The notes: generated by a model from the sequence alone, not told the origin. A DNA stretch of 64,000 bases from Pseudomonas sp. BCA17 (GCF_004519405.1 NZ_SGWI01000002.1:434001-498000), one strand, 5' to 3'; positions 35,126 to 45,613 are shown, numbered from the stretch's first letter. Numbers and translations are program-made.

Positions 35126-35818
35126 ATGCGCGTTCTGATTATTGAAGATGAAGAGAAAACCGCGGATTACCTGCACCGCGGCCTGACAGAGCAAGGCTAC
35201 ACCGTCGATGTAGCACGCGAAGGCGTCGAGGGTTTGCACCTGGCACTGGAAAATGACTACGCGGTGATCGTGCTCGACGTCATGCTGCCCGGCCTCGACG
35301 GCTTCGGTGTGCTGCGCGCATTGCGTGCGCGCAAGCAGACGCCGGTGATCATGCTCACCGCTCGCGAGCGCGTGGAAGACCGTATCCGTGGCCTGCGCGA
35401 AGGCGCCGATGATTATCTGGGCAAACCGTTTTCATTCCTGGAACTGGTGGCGCGCCTGCAAGCGTTGACCCGCCGAAGTGGCGGGCATGAGCCTGTACAG
35501 GTCACCGTTGCCGACTTGTGGATCGACTTGATCAGCCGCAAGGCCAGCCGCAATGGCATACGCCTGGACCTCACGGCGAAAGAGTTCTCGTTGCTCAGTG
35601 TATTGGCACGACGCCAGGGGGAAATTCTGTCCAAGACCGCTATTGCGGAAATGGTCTGGGACATCAATTTCGACAGTGACGCCAACGTGGTGGAAGTTGC
35701 AATCAAACGCCTGCGCGCCAAGCTCGACGGGCCGTTCGAACAGAAACTGCTGCACACCATTCGCGGCATGGGTTATGTGCTGGAGAGCCGCATGCTGGAG
35801 AACCAAAGTGGTGGCTAA
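35126..35818 (+). CDS. Two-component response regulator (OmpR/CopR type)
   Basis: A 230-aa regulator with a receiver domain (MRVLIIEDEEKTADYL, phospho-acceptor D51 in VIVLDVMLPGLDGFGVL, K in GADDYLGKPF) and an OmpR-type winged helix (LTAKEFSLLSVLARRQGEILSKTAIAEMVWDINFDSDANVVEVAIKRLRAKLD...LLHTIRGMGYVLE). It belongs to the IrlR/CopR/CzcR-like subgroup. The end of the gene overlaps the kinase start by 11 bases. It probably controls the adjacent RND genes. Confidence 0.93.
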   Translation: MRVLIIEDEEKTADYLHRGLTEQGYTVDVAREGVEGLHLALENDYAVIVLDVMLPGLDGFGVLRALRARKQTPVIMLTARERVEDRIRGLREGADDYLGKPFSFLELVARLQALTRRSGGHEPVQVTVADLWIDLISRKASRNGIRLDLTAKEFSLLSVLARRQGEILSKTAIAEMVWDINFDSDANVVEVAIKRLRAKLDGPFEQKLLHTIRGMGYVLESRMLENQSGG

Positions 35819-37172
35819 CTCTATCGCCCTGCGCCTGAGCGGCATGTTCACCCTGGTGGCGCTGCTGATCTTCGTACTGATCGGCGGCGCGCTGTACCAG
35901 CAGGTGGACCGTGGCCTGGGCTTGCTGCCCGGCGCCGAGCTGGATGCACGCTACAGCGTGCTGGAATCCTCGGTGACACGCTTCGGTACGCCGGACCATT
36001 GGGCAAAGATCACCGCCAAGCTCAAGCTGTTGGGTGAGGAAGACAAACGCATCCGGTTTTGGGTGGTCAGCAGTGACCCCAACTATGAATACGGTGCACC
36101 GGATGCGCAGATTCGCGCCTTCGCCGCCGGCCCAACCGGCAAGCGTGACCTGCGCCTGCCGGGGCATGAGTACCCGTTCAAAGTGCTGGTGAGCCAATTC
36201 CCGGCCAAGGAACAGCGCCCGCCATTGCGCTTCATGATTGCCATCGACACCGAGAATTTCCGTGCCACCCAACACCAGTTGTTGATGGCCCTGATCGGCC
36301 TGGCCTTCGTCGGCGTGATGCTGGCGGCCCTGTTGGGGTTCTGGGTGTCACGCATCGGGCTCAAACCCTTGGGCAAGCTCTCGGATGAAGCGCAGAAGCT
36401 TGCGCCGCCAAAACTTTCCGGACGGCTGCAGTTATCGCCGCTGCCGCCGGAACTGAGTCAGTTCGTCAACTCGTTCAACTCCACCCTCGACCGGGTGGAA
36501 CAGGCCTACTCGCGTCTGGAATCGTTCAACGCCGATGTAGCCCACGAATTGCGTTCGCCGCTGACCAACCTGATCGGTCAAACCCAAGTCGCGCTCACGC
36601 GAGGACGCTCTGCGGAGCATTACTTCGAGGTGCTGCAATCCAACCTTGAAGAGCTGGAACGCCTGCGTTCGATCATCAATGACATGTTGTTCCTGGCCAG
36701 CGCCGACCAGGGCAGCAAGGCAACCAAACTGATTGAAAGCTCACTGGCCGATGAGGTGGCAACCACCCTCGACTACCTGGACTTCATCCTCGAAGACGCC
36801 CAGGTCAACGTGCAGGTACGTGGCGACGCCTTGGTGCATATCGAAAAGGCCCATCTGCGCCGGGCGCTGATCAACTTGCTGAGCAATGCGGTGCAGCACA
36901 CCGCGCCGGGGCAGATCATCGACGTGATCATTGAACAGCAAGCGCATCAGGTGACGATTGCGGTGACCAACCCTGGCGATGAGATAGCCGGCGAGCACTT
37001 GCCACGGTTGTTCGAACGCTTCTATCGGGTGGACGCGTCCCGCAGCAACAGCGGGGCCAATCATGGGTTGGGGCTGGCCATCGTCAAGGCGATTGCGCTG
37101 ATGCACGGTGGAGATGTGTTTGTACGCAGCGAGGGCGGTGGCAATACCTTCGGTATCACCCTGCCCGTCTGA
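35808..37172 (+). CDS. Sensor histidine kinase (heavy-metal-sensor type)
   Basis: A 454-aa kinase with an N-terminal span (FTLVALLIFVLIGGALYQ), a periplasmic domain of about 130 residues, a second span (MALIGLAFVGVMLAALLGFWV), a HAMP segment, and the DHp/ATPase module: phospho-acceptor H246 in FNADVAHELRSPLTNLIGQTQ, N-box LINLLSNAVQHT, and G-box GLGLAIVKAIALMHGG. The GTG at 35808 is used because GGAG lies seven bases upstream; GTG 35811 is also possible. A longer upstream frame is the shadow of the regulator gene. The stimulus is unknown; the family name does not prove metal sensing. Confidence 0.92.
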   Translation: MVANSIALRLSGMFTLVALLIFVLIGGALYQQVDRGLGLLPGAELDARYSVLESSVTRFGTPDHWAKITAKLKLLGEEDKRIRFWVVSSDPNYEYGAPDAQIRAFAAGPTGKRDLRLPGHEYPFKVLVSQFPAKEQRPPLRFMIAIDTENFRATQHQLLMALIGLAFVGVMLAALLGFWVSRIGLKPLGKLSDEAQKLAPPKLSGRLQLSPLPPELSQFVNSFNSTLDRVEQAYSRLESFNADVAHELRSPLTNLIGQTQVALTRGRSAEHYFEVLQSNLEELERLRSIINDMLFLASADQGSKATKLIESSLADEVATTLDYLDFILEDAQVNVQVRGDALVHIEKAHLRRALINLLSNAVQHTAPGQIIDVIIEQQAHQVTIAVTNPGDEIAGEHLPRLFERFYRVDASRSNSGANHGLGLAIVKAIALMHGGDVFVRSEGGGNTFGITLPV

Positions 37173-37209
37173 ATGGACACCCGCCATCCAAACCTCTGAC
37201 TGTTGCGAT

Positions 37210-37238
37210 TTGGGCAACAGTCATTATCTTGTTACACT
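37210..37238 (+). promoter_or_regulatory. Candidate sigma70 promoter for the 37245-37390 RNA
   Basis: TTGGGC (37210-37215) and TACACT (37233-37238) are separated by 17 bases, an optimal spacing for a sigma70-type promoter, and would start RNA near 37245. A second -10-like word, TATATC, lies at 37240-37245. Confidence 0.4.
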
Positions 37239-37244
37239 CTATAT

Positions 37245-37390
37245 CGCAGCGCTCGCCTGCGTTACTTTGACGCACCGATGAGCGCGACGGCAAAGACAGC
37301 TTAACGCTCACCCGAATTTCCCTCGACTTATTTCCAGGGCTCTACACTGGGAATTCGTCTTAAAGCCGCTGACTTCAGCGGCTTTTTTTT
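37245..37390 (+). ncRNA. Candidate small RNA or porin leader with terminator
   Basis: The 285-base gap between the kinase and porin genes holds a likely promoter, a nested hairpin (outer CGCTC 37250-37254 with GAGCG 37280-37284; inner TGCGT 37258-37262 with ACGCA 37270-37274), and at 37362-37390 an intrinsic terminator (AGCCGCTGA/TCAGCGGCT followed by eight T). The product would be about 145 nt. It is either a free-standing small RNA or the attenuated leader of the OprD-family porin that starts 67 bases downstream. I do not recognise it as a named pseudomonad RNA, and there is no proof of expression. Confidence 0.45.
37362..37390 (+). terminator. Intrinsic terminator upstream of the porin gene
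   Basis: A perfect GC-rich stem AAAGCCGCTGA/TCAGCGGCTTT with a minimal loop is followed by TTTTTTTT. It could end the two-component operon transcript (190 bases after the kinase stop) or the candidate small RNA. Confidence 0.85.
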
Positions 37391-37457
37391 GCGCTAAAAA
37401 AGGCCAGGCACTCCCTACGACATTGGCCGTTAATGATTGACCAAAGGAGCCTCACCG

Positions 37458-38780
37458 GTGAAACCCTCACTGATATTCAGCCCGCTATTCATTGCCATTG
37501 CAGCAACGATCACCCCTCTCGCCCACGCGACGGACGCCACCCCGCAAGAGGGATTCGTGGCAGGCTCGCACCTCAACATCAACACCCGCAACTACTACAT
37601 GAACCGCGACCGCCGCGACATTCACACCGATGACAGCAAGGAATGGGGCCAGGGTTTTATCGGCACTTTCGAGTCAGGCTACACCGAGGGCACGCTCGGT
37701 TTCGGCCTGGACCTCAACGCTATGCTCGGCCTCAAGCTTGATGGCGGCGGCGGCACCGACGGCTCCAGCATCCTTCCTTACGGCAGCGGCAACGGCAAAG
37801 CCCCCGGTTCGTTCTCCACCGCTGGCGGCACCCTGAAAATGCGTGCGTTCGACACCGAGCTGAAGGCCGGCGATTTATTCCTCAACAACCCGGTGATCGC
37901 CGGCGGCATGACCCGCATGCTGCCGCAAACCTTCCGTGGCGTAAGCCTGACCAACCACAGCTTCGATGGCTGGATGCTTGAAGGTGGCCAGGCCAGCTTC
38001 ACCAAGCTCTACAACCAGAGCGGCCACCGCCGCATCGGCACCAGCTACGGCACCCTGCCGGACCACGCCGACAGCCAGCACCTGAACTGGGCCGGCGTAT
38101 CGTTCAGCGGTGTCCCGGGATTGACCAGCAATCTATACGCTTCCGAGCTCAAAGATGTCTGGCACCAGTACTACTACGACCTGGACTACACCTACGCGCT
38201 GAACGACCTGGTCAGCCTCAACCCTGGCCTGCACTACTATCACACCCAGGACACGGGGCAGTCGTTGCTGGGCAACATCGACAACAACACCTACAGCCTG
38301 CATTTTACCGTGGGCATCGGCCATCACAGCGTCACTGCCGCCTACCAGCGGGTCAACGGCAATACACCGTTCGACTACATCACCCAGGGCGACAGTATTT
38401 ACCTGGACAACTCCCAGCAGTACTCGGACTTCAACGGACCTGGCGAGCGCTCATGGAAACTCAAGTACGCCTATGACTTTGCCGGCCTCGGCATGCCAGG
38501 CCTGACCTCTGCCGTATCGTATATCAGCGGTAAAACCGACCTGACCAAGGTCGACCCCAACAGCCGCGGCTACAGCGCCTGGTACAGCGCCGAAGGTAAA
38601 GACGCCAGGCACTGGGAACGTGACATCGACCTGAAATACGTCGTGCAGGGCGGTAAGGCCAAGAACCTGGCCGTGCGCCTGCAATGGGCGACCAACCGCG
38701 GTGGCGATGGCTACTCGGCGGTAGACCGGGATGTGGATGAATACCGAGTGATCGTGGATTACCCGATCAACGTATTCTGA
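37458..38780 (+). CDS. OprD-family outer-membrane porin
   Basis: A 440-aa outer-membrane channel of the OprD family, which takes up small carboxylates, amino acids or dipeptides. It has a signal peptide ending at AHAT, an early [21 protein letters not shown] segment, the [33 protein letters not shown] signature of OprD proteins, and a C-terminal [12 protein letters not shown] with terminal Phe. The GTG at 37458 is chosen for the AAGGAG eight bases before it. Substrate is not predictable. It is a single gene after the terminator. Confidence 0.92.
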   Translation: MKPSLIFSPLFIAIAATITPLAHATDATPQEGFVAGSHLNINTRNYYMNRDRRDIHTDDSKEWGQGFIGTFESGYTEGTLGFGLDLNAMLGLKLDGGGGTDGSSILPYGSGNGKAPGSFSTAGGTLKMRAFDTELKAGDLFLNNPVIAGGMTRMLPQTFRGVSLTNHSFDGWMLEGGQASFTKLYNQSGHRRIGTSYGTLPDHADSQHLNWAGVSFSGVPGLTSNLYASELKDVWHQYYYDLDYTYALNDLVSLNPGLHYYHTQDTGQSLLGNIDNNTYSLHFTVGIGHHSVTAAYQRVNGNTPFDYITQGDSIYLDNSQQYSDFNGPGERSWKLKYAYDFAGLGMPGLTSAVSYISGKTDLTKVDPNSRGYSAWYSAEGKDARHWERDIDLKYVVQGGKAKNLAVRLQWATNRGGDGYSAVDRDVDEYRVIVDYPINVF

Positions 38781-38864
38781 CCACACACTTTTCTTATTAA
38801 CCAATGATTTAATTTTCATCGTGCAGAACTAAACTGCCAGCATCTTCCTGTTGAAGTCTGCGCG

Positions 38865-40358
38865 ATGAGCCAACCCCGCAATCGTAAACTGCCTGTCCAC
38901 TCGGAGCTGCTGCTGATTGTGGGCAGTAGCCTGACGGTGATCCTGATTGTCGTGATCGTCACTGTGTTGCTGAGCCGCGAACACGCCAGCACCCTGCAGG
39001 CGGCCAAGCGCATGGCCACCAACATCACCCAACTGATCAATGCCGATGTGCTGCGTAATGTCGAACTCTACGACCTGGCGTTGCAGGGATTGATCGCAGC
39101 CACCTCGCGCAAGGATTTGACGCAGGCCCCAGCGGCTATCCAGCACCTGGTGCAGTTTGATCAATCCAATGCAGCCCCCTTCAAAGGCGAAGTCCTGCTA
39201 CTGGATGCCAATGGCGCAGTGATTGCCGACTCCTCGACCCTGCGCCCGACGCGGCGCAATTTCGCCGAGCGCGATTACTTCCAGGCGCAGAAAGAAGATC
39301 CCCAGGCTGGGCTGTTCATCAGTCGCCCGTTCAAGATCCGTTGCGACTGCGACCAAGTCTGGCGTATCGCATTCAGCCGCCGCGTATCAGGCCCCAATGG
39401 CGAGTTTCTCGGCGTGGCGGTGGCGACCATGCGCCTGGCGTATTTCGATCAGTTGTTCAATCGCCTCACTATCGGCAATAGCGGCAGCGTCAACCTGCTG
39501 AACACCCAAGGCATTCTCCTGGCCCAGCAGCCACTGCTGGAAAGCGACATGATCGACAAGGACCTGAGCGATCGGCCCAATTTCAAACGCATCATGCGCG
39601 AGGGTGAAGGCAGTTTCCAGGCGGTCTCCACTCTCAGCGGGGCAAAGCGCCTGTACACCTTCACCAAGGTGGGCGAGCTGCCGCTGATCGTGGTGGTGGC
39701 CCTGTCCAGCGAGGATGTGTTCGCTCCCTGGAAACGTGCCGCACTGCTGACCAGTGGCGCCACCGGTGTACTGTGCATCGGCTTGTTATGGTTGACCTGG
39801 ATGCTGCGCCGGGAACTGCGCCGCCGCTATCGCGCCGAACAGGTGCTGTCGGAACTGGCCGCCACCGACGCCCTGACCGGCCTGGCGAACCGCCGTATCC
39901 TCGACCAGCGCCTGCAACTGGAGTGGGACCGCGCACAGCGATCGACCGAGCCGCTGACGCTGCTGATGATCGACGTCGACCACTTCAAGGCGTTCAATGA
40001 TCGCCATGGTCATCACGGTGGCGATGAGGCGCTGCGTACGGTCGCCCAGGTAATCGGCAGCAACATCCGTCGCCCGGCCGACCTGGCTGCACGCTACGGT
40101 GGGGAAGAGTTTGCGGTGGTGCTGCCGCATACCGACGTCAAAGGCGCCTGGGTGATTGCCGAACATATCCGCAGCAGTGTCGAGCGTCTGCCACTGGTGG
40201 CCGACGCCGAGCAGCCGATTACCGTGAGCATCGGCATGAGCACCTGGGATAAAGGCAGCCGCCTTTCATTGGAAGCCTTGTTGCTCGGGGCCGATCAGGC
40301 GCTCTACGAAGCCAAGCACACGGGGCGTAATCGAATTGTAGACGCCGGCCTGCTCTGA
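38865..40358 (+). CDS. Membrane-bound diguanylate cyclase (copy 1)
   Basis: A 497-aa protein with two membrane spans (about residues 15-35 and 288-310), a periplasmic dCache-like sensory domain between them, and a C-terminal GGDEF domain that makes cyclic di-GMP. The active site GGEEF is at residues 412-416 and the product-inhibition I-site RxxD at 403-406 (RPAD), so it should be active and feedback-inhibited. The sensor has a CxC pair in RCDCDQVWRIAFSRR that is conserved in the neighbouring paralogue. It lies 85 bases before copy 2 in the same direction. Confidence 0.93.
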   Translation: MSQPRNRKLPVHSELLLIVGSSLTVILIVVIVTVLLSREHASTLQAAKRMATNITQLINADVLRNVELYDLALQGLIAATSRKDLTQAPAAIQHLVQFDQSNAAPFKGEVLLLDANGAVIADSSTLRPTRRNFAERDYFQAQKEDPQAGLFISRPFKIRCDCDQVWRIAFSRRVSGPNGEFLGVAVATMRLAYFDQLFNRLTIGNSGSVNLLNTQGILLAQQPLLESDMIDKDLSDRPNFKRIMREGEGSFQAVSTLSGAKRLYTFTKVGELPLIVVVALSSEDVFAPWKRAALLTSGATGVLCIGLLWLTWMLRRELRRRYRAEQVLSELAATDALTGLANRRILDQRLQLEWDRAQRSTEPLTLLMIDVDHFKAFNDRHGHHGGDEALRTVAQVIGSNIRRPADLAARYGGEEFAVVLPHTDVKGAWVIAEHIRSSVERLPLVADAEQPITVSIGMSTWDKGSRLSLEALLLGADQALYEAKHTGRNRIVDAGLL

Positions 40359-40442
40359 GCTTGATCACTCACCAGCAACCTGTACCCTGCAAATGCCTGC
40401 ACGTACTACGCTATTGGCATCCAGGAAACAGAAGTCAGCCCG

Positions 40443-41933
40443 ATGAGCCCGAGCCCCTCACGCCCCACACGTCGCCCGGAACGTTTGTTGATCCTGGGCA
40501 GCGTCCTCACTGTCATGCTGATCGTGGCGATCGTCACCGCACTGCTGATTCGAGAGCACGGCAATACCTTGAGAACCGCCACACGCACGGCGAACAACAT
40601 CACACAACTCATCGATGCCGATGTACTGCGCAACGTCGAGCTTTATGACACGGCCCTCCAAGGCTTGATCGCCGCCGCCCAACGCAGTGACTTGCAGGGT
40701 GTTTCCGCGAACATCCGGCACCTGGTGCTGTTCGACCGCTCCGCTGCGGCACCGTACAAGGGCGATATCCTGCTGCTGGACGCAGATGGCGAGGTGATCG
40801 CCGACTCTTCATTGCTCGTCCCCAAGGCGGGCAATTTCGCTGATCGTGACTATTTCCAAGTGCACCGCACCCACCCTGACTCAGGCCTGTATATCAGCCG
40901 ACCGTTTTCGGCGCGCTGCGTATGCGATGACCAATGGCGTATCGCGTTCAGTCGCCGGCTTACCGCACCGGACGGCAGTTTCCAGGGTGTCGCGGTGGCC
41001 TCCATGCGCCTGTCGTACTTCCATCAGTTGTTCAGCAGCCTGAGTATCGGCAGTAACAGCACCATCAACCTGATCAACCACCGGGGCATCCTGCTCGCGC
41101 AACAACCGTTGCTGGAGCAGGACATCGTCGACAAAGACCTGAGCCAACGCCCCAATGTGGCGCGCATGCTCAAAGAGCGGGATGGCAGCTTTCGTGGCAT
41201 TTCCAGTGTGGACGGCCAGGAGCGGCTTTACACCTTTTCCAGCGTCGGCAGCTTGCCGCTGATCGTAGCGGTGGCGCTGTCTACCGATGAGGTCTTTGCC
41301 CAATGGAAACGCGCGACCGTGCTGATCAGCCTCGCCACCGGGGTGCTGTGCACCGGCCTTTTATGGCTGACCTGGATGCTGAGCAAGGAACTGGGACGCC
41401 GTCATCGCGCCGAGCAGGTGCTGTCAGAATTGGCAGCCACCGACGCCCTGACCGGGGTCGCCAACCGCCGTACCCTCGACGAACGTCTGCGTTTGGAATG
41501 GGACCGCGCACAACGCACCACCGAACCCCTGACGTTGTTGATGATCGATGTCGACCACTTCAAGGCGTTCAACGACCGCCACGGCCACCACGGCGGCGAC
41601 GAGGCACTGCGCACAGTCGCCCGGGTGATAGACGACAACATCCGTCGACCTGCCGACCTGGCGGCGCGGTATGGCGGGGAAGAGTTCGCGGTGGTGCTGC
41701 CGAATACCGATGCCAAGGGTGCATGGGTGATTGCCGAGCATATCCGTAGCAGTGTCGAGCACCTGCCTCGGGTAGCCGGTGCCGATCAGCCGATTACCGT
41801 GAGCATTGGTGCGAGCACTTGGGATAAACGCAGCCGCATGTCGCTGGAAGCGCTGTTGCTCAGTGCAGACCAGGCGCTCTATCAGGCCAAGCACACAGGC
41901 CGTAACCGTATCGTGGATGCGGCGACCGTTTGA
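40443..41933 (+). CDS. Membrane-bound diguanylate cyclase (copy 2)
   Basis: A 496-aa paralogue of the preceding gene with the same layout: two spans, a periplasmic dCache-like domain and a GGDEF domain with GGEEF at 411-415 and I-site RPAD at 402-405. The catalytic halves are nearly identical and the sensor halves more diverged, pointing to tandem duplication followed by divergence of ligand specificity. The CxC pair is kept (RCVCDDQWRIAFSRR). Nothing suggests loss of activity. It is convergent with lpxC, with the terminator 41987-42015 between. Confidence 0.93.
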   Translation: MSPSPSRPTRRPERLLILGSVLTVMLIVAIVTALLIREHGNTLRTATRTANNITQLIDADVLRNVELYDTALQGLIAAAQRSDLQGVSANIRHLVLFDRSAAAPYKGDILLLDADGEVIADSSLLVPKAGNFADRDYFQVHRTHPDSGLYISRPFSARCVCDDQWRIAFSRRLTAPDGSFQGVAVASMRLSYFHQLFSSLSIGSNSTINLINHRGILLAQQPLLEQDIVDKDLSQRPNVARMLKERDGSFRGISSVDGQERLYTFSSVGSLPLIVAVALSTDEVFAQWKRATVLISLATGVLCTGLLWLTWMLSKELGRRHRAEQVLSELAATDALTGVANRRTLDERLRLEWDRAQRTTEPLTLLMIDVDHFKAFNDRHGHHGGDEALRTVARVIDDNIRRPADLAARYGGEEFAVVLPNTDAKGAWVIAEHIRSSVEHLPRVAGADQPITVSIGASTWDKRSRMSLEALLLSADQALYQAKHTGRNRIVDAATV

Positions 41934-41986
41934 ACGTGCAAGGGAGCCAACCCCCCTCCCGGATTGGACTGCATTTAAAATTGAGC

Positions 41987-42015
41987 AAAAAAAAGGCCAC
42001 CCGAAGGTGGCCTTT
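41987..42015 (-). terminator. Terminator of the dcw/lpxC transcript
   Basis: AAAGGCCACC (41992-42001) and GGTGGCCTTT (42006-42015) form a perfect 10-bp stem with a four-base loop. On the minus strand it is followed by a run of eight T (A 41987-41994 on plus), a strong terminator for lpxC. In the plus direction the T-run is only three, so it is at most weak for the diguanylate cyclase gene. Confidence 0.9.
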
Positions 42016-42041
42016 CAAAACTAAAGAAAGAGAGTTGTTAC

Positions 42042-42989
<948 letters not shown>

Positions 42990-43065
42990 TCAACAAAGGC
43001 TGGCGATAATAGCAGACCAGACCTTTGCTGAACACCAATCACCTTCATAGCCCTGATACATTCCA

Positions 43066-44262
43066 TTAATCGGCCTGACGACGCAAGAATGCCGGGATGT
43101 CCAGATAGTCCAGATCATCTTGCGGATTCAGGCTACGGGACGCTGCAGTACCGGCCTGAGCCTGGTTGCGCATCACGGTCGGACGGTCCAGGTCACGGTA
43201 GTTCACCGACGGTTGTTCCTGACGCACGGGTGCTGGAGCGGCCGCTGCCTGGCTGGCCTGGCTGTTGTGCAGGGTGTTGTCGATGACCTTCACAGGCTTC
43301 TCGATTTTCGCACCCAGGCCGGTAGCAACCACGGTCACGTGCAGTTCATCACGCATGTCCGGATCGATAACGGTGCCGACTTTGACCATGGCGTGCTCGG
43401 AAGCGAAGGCTTCGATGATGCTACCCACGTCGGAGTACTCGCCCAGGGACAGGTCGGGACCGGCGGTGATGTTCACCAGGATGCCGCGCGCGCCTTGCAG
43501 GTTCACGTCTTCCAGCAACGGGTTGCGGATCGCCGCTTCAGTGGCTTCACGTGCACGGTTCGGACCGCTGGCGCAGCCAGTGCCCATCATCGCCATGCCC
43601 ATTTCGCTCATCACGGTACGAACGTCGGCAAAGTCGACGTTGATCATGCCTGGACGCTTGATGATGTCGGAAATACCGCGAACGGCACCGGCCAATACGT
43701 CGTCAGCCTTGGCGAAAGCCGACAGCAGGCTGGCGTCCTTGCCCAGGATGGTCAGCAGTTTCTCGTTGGGAATGGTGATCAACGAGTCAACGCTTTCAGA
43801 CAGCAGACGGATACCTTCGTCGGCGATCTGCATGCGCTTGCGACCTTCGAACGGGAACGGACGAGTCACAACAGCGACCGTCAGAATGCCCATTTCCTTG
43901 GCCACTTCGGCAATGATCGGCGCAGCACCGGTACCGGTACCGCCGCCCATGCCGGTGGTGATGAACACCATGTTGGTGCCTTGCAGCACTTCGGCGATAC
44001 GCTCGCGGTCTTCCAGAGCGGCTTGACGGCCGACTTCCGGGTTGGCGCCGGCGCCGAGGCCCTTGGTCACGGCTGTGCCCAATTGCAGGATGGTCCGCGC
44101 ACCGATGCTTTTCAGTGCTTGGGCATCAGTGTTGGCGCAGATGAATTCAACGCCTTCAATGTTGCTCTTGACCATATGGTTAACAGCGTTGCCGCCGCCA
44201 CCGCCGACACCGATCACTTTGATGACCGGGCTTGCGGGGATGTTGTCTACGAGTTCGAACAT
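43066..44262 (-). CDS. ftsZ: FtsZ, tubulin-like cell-division GTPase
   Basis: FtsZ polymerises into the Z ring at midcell. The 398-aa sequence has the tubulin signature GMGGGTGTGAAP, the T7 loop NVDFADVRTVMSEMG with catalytic Asp, the variable linker rich in Ala/Gln/Pro (about 320-380) and the conserved C-terminal peptide DYLDIPAFLRRQAD that binds FtsA/ZipA. AAGGAGAGGG precedes the start. It follows ftsA after 73 bases. Confidence 0.98.
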   Translation of the reverse strand: MFELVDNIPASPVIKVIGVGGGGGNAVNHMVKSNIEGVEFICANTDAQALKSIGARTILQLGTAVTKGLGAGANPEVGRQAALEDRERIAEVLQGTNMVFITTGMGGGTGTGAAPIIAEVAKEMGILTVAVVTRPFPFEGRKRMQIADEGIRLLSESVDSLITIPNEKLLTILGKDASLLSAFAKADDVLAGAVRGISDIIKRPGMINVDFADVRTVMSEMGMAMMGTGCASGPNRAREATEAAIRNPLLEDVNLQGARGILVNITAGPDLSLGEYSDVGSIIEAFASEHAMVKVGTVIDPDMRDELHVTVVATGLGAKIEKPVKVIDNTLHNSQASQAAAAPAPVRQEQPSVNYRDLDRPTVMRNQAQAGTAASRSLNPQDDLDYLDIPAFLRRQAD

Positions 44263-44335
44263 GTTCCCTCTCCTTTCATTTCTCTAGTTTTTTCGCCTAC
44301 TGCTTAGAACGGTGTTGCGGTGTTGCGGTAAATCG

Positions 44336-45598
44336 TCAGAAATTGCCTTGCACCCAGCTTTTGATCCGATCCAGCAACGGCGCTTTCTCATCGTCGTCGC
44401 TGCGGTAGCTGTCACGGATGCTCGAGCCCGACAGGGAAATGCCGTCGGTCTGCTTTTGCAGTCCGTACAACAGCAAGCCCACACCGGTGGAATAAATCGG
44501 GTTGCGCACCACATCGCCCAGGCCCTTGACGCCATGGGGTACACCCAGGCGCACCGGCATGTGGAAGATTTCCTCGGCCAGTTCGACCGCGCCTTCCATC
44601 TTCGAGGTGCCACCGGTCAGCACGATGCCGGCCGGAATCAGGTCTTCGTAGCCACTGCGGCGCAGTTCCGCCTGGATCAGGGTGAACAGCTCGTCGTAGC
44701 GCGGCTCGACCACTTCGGCCAAGGCCTGGCGCGACAGTTCGCGCGGTGGACGGTCGCCGACGCTCGGGACCTTGATGGTTTCACCGGCACCGGCCAGCTT
44801 GGCCAGGGCGCAGGCGTAGCGGATCTTGATTTCTTCGGCGTACTGGGTCGGTGTACGCAAGGCCATGGCGATGTCGTTGGTCACCTGATCACCCGCAATC
44901 GGGATCACGGCGGTGTGACGGATCGCACCTTCGGTGAAGATCGCGATGTCGGTGGTGCCACCGCCGATGTCCACCAGGCACACGCCCAGTTCTTTTTCGT
45001 CGTCGGTCAGTACCGAGTAGGCCGAGGCCAACTGCTCGAGAATGATGTCGTCGATTTCCAGGCCGCAGCGACGCACGCACTTCTCGATGTTCTGCGCGGC
45101 GTTGACCGCGCAGGTCACCACGTGGACCTTGGCTTCCAGGCGTACGCCCGACATGCCCAGGGGCTCGCGAACACCTTCCTGGTTGTCGATCACATAGTCC
45201 TGCGGCAGGGTGTGCAGCACGCGCTGGTCAGCCGGGATCGCCACGGCCTGGGCGGCGTCGAGGACGCGCTCGAGGTCGGCCGAGCTGACTTCACGGTCGC
45301 GGATCGCCACGATGCCGTGGGAGTTCAAGCTGCGGATATGGTTGCCGGCCACGCCGACGAACGCCGAGTGAATCCGGCAACCGGCCATCAGCTGCGCTTC
45401 TTCGATGGCGCGCTGGATCGATTGCACGGTGGACTCGATGTTCACCACCACGCCCTTCTTGAGGCCCCGGGACGGATGCGTGCCAATACCGACGATTTCG
45501 ATCGTGCCGTCTTCCCCGACCTCGCCCACCAGCGCCACCACCTTGGAGGTGCCGATATCGAGACCGACGATCATTTTGCCGCTTTGCACGTTTGCCAT
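44336..45598 (-). CDS. ftsA: FtsA, actin-like division protein
   Basis: FtsA tethers FtsZ to the membrane. The 420-aa protein begins MANVQSGKMIVGLDIGTSKVVALVGEV (phosphate-1 loop) and contains VCLVDIGGGTTDIAIF (phosphate 2), VLTGGTSKMEGAVELAEEIF (adenosine loop) and a C-terminal amphipathic targeting helix (PLLDRIKSWVQGNF). It lies 15 bases after ftsQ and before ftsZ in the conserved order. Confidence 0.98.
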   Translation of the reverse strand: MANVQSGKMIVGLDIGTSKVVALVGEVGEDGTIEIVGIGTHPSRGLKKGVVVNIESTVQSIQRAIEEAQLMAGCRIHSAFVGVAGNHIRSLNSHGIVAIRDREVSSADLERVLDAAQAVAIPADQRVLHTLPQDYVIDNQEGVREPLGMSGVRLEAKVHVVTCAVNAAQNIEKCVRRCGLEIDDIILEQLASAYSVLTDDEKELGVCLVDIGGGTTDIAIFTEGAIRHTAVIPIAGDQVTNDIAMALRTPTQYAEEIKIRYACALAKLAGAGETIKVPSVGDRPPRELSRQALAEVVEPRYDELFTLIQAELRRSGYEDLIPAGIVLTGGTSKMEGAVELAEEIFHMPVRLGVPHGVKGLGDVVRNPIYSTGVGLLLYGLQKQTDGISLSGSSIRDSYRSDDDEKAPLLDRIKSWVQGNF

Positions 45599-45613
45599 GG
45601 GTCCTGCCTCTTC

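Noticed and set aside
35553..35807. Longer N-terminus of the sensor kinase
   Set aside because: This part of the frame overlaps the response-regulator gene; the membrane anchor follows the GTG at 35808.
43120..44307. Plus-strand frames opposite ftsZ
   Set aside because: They are antisense shadows of a certain gene and have no recognisable domain.
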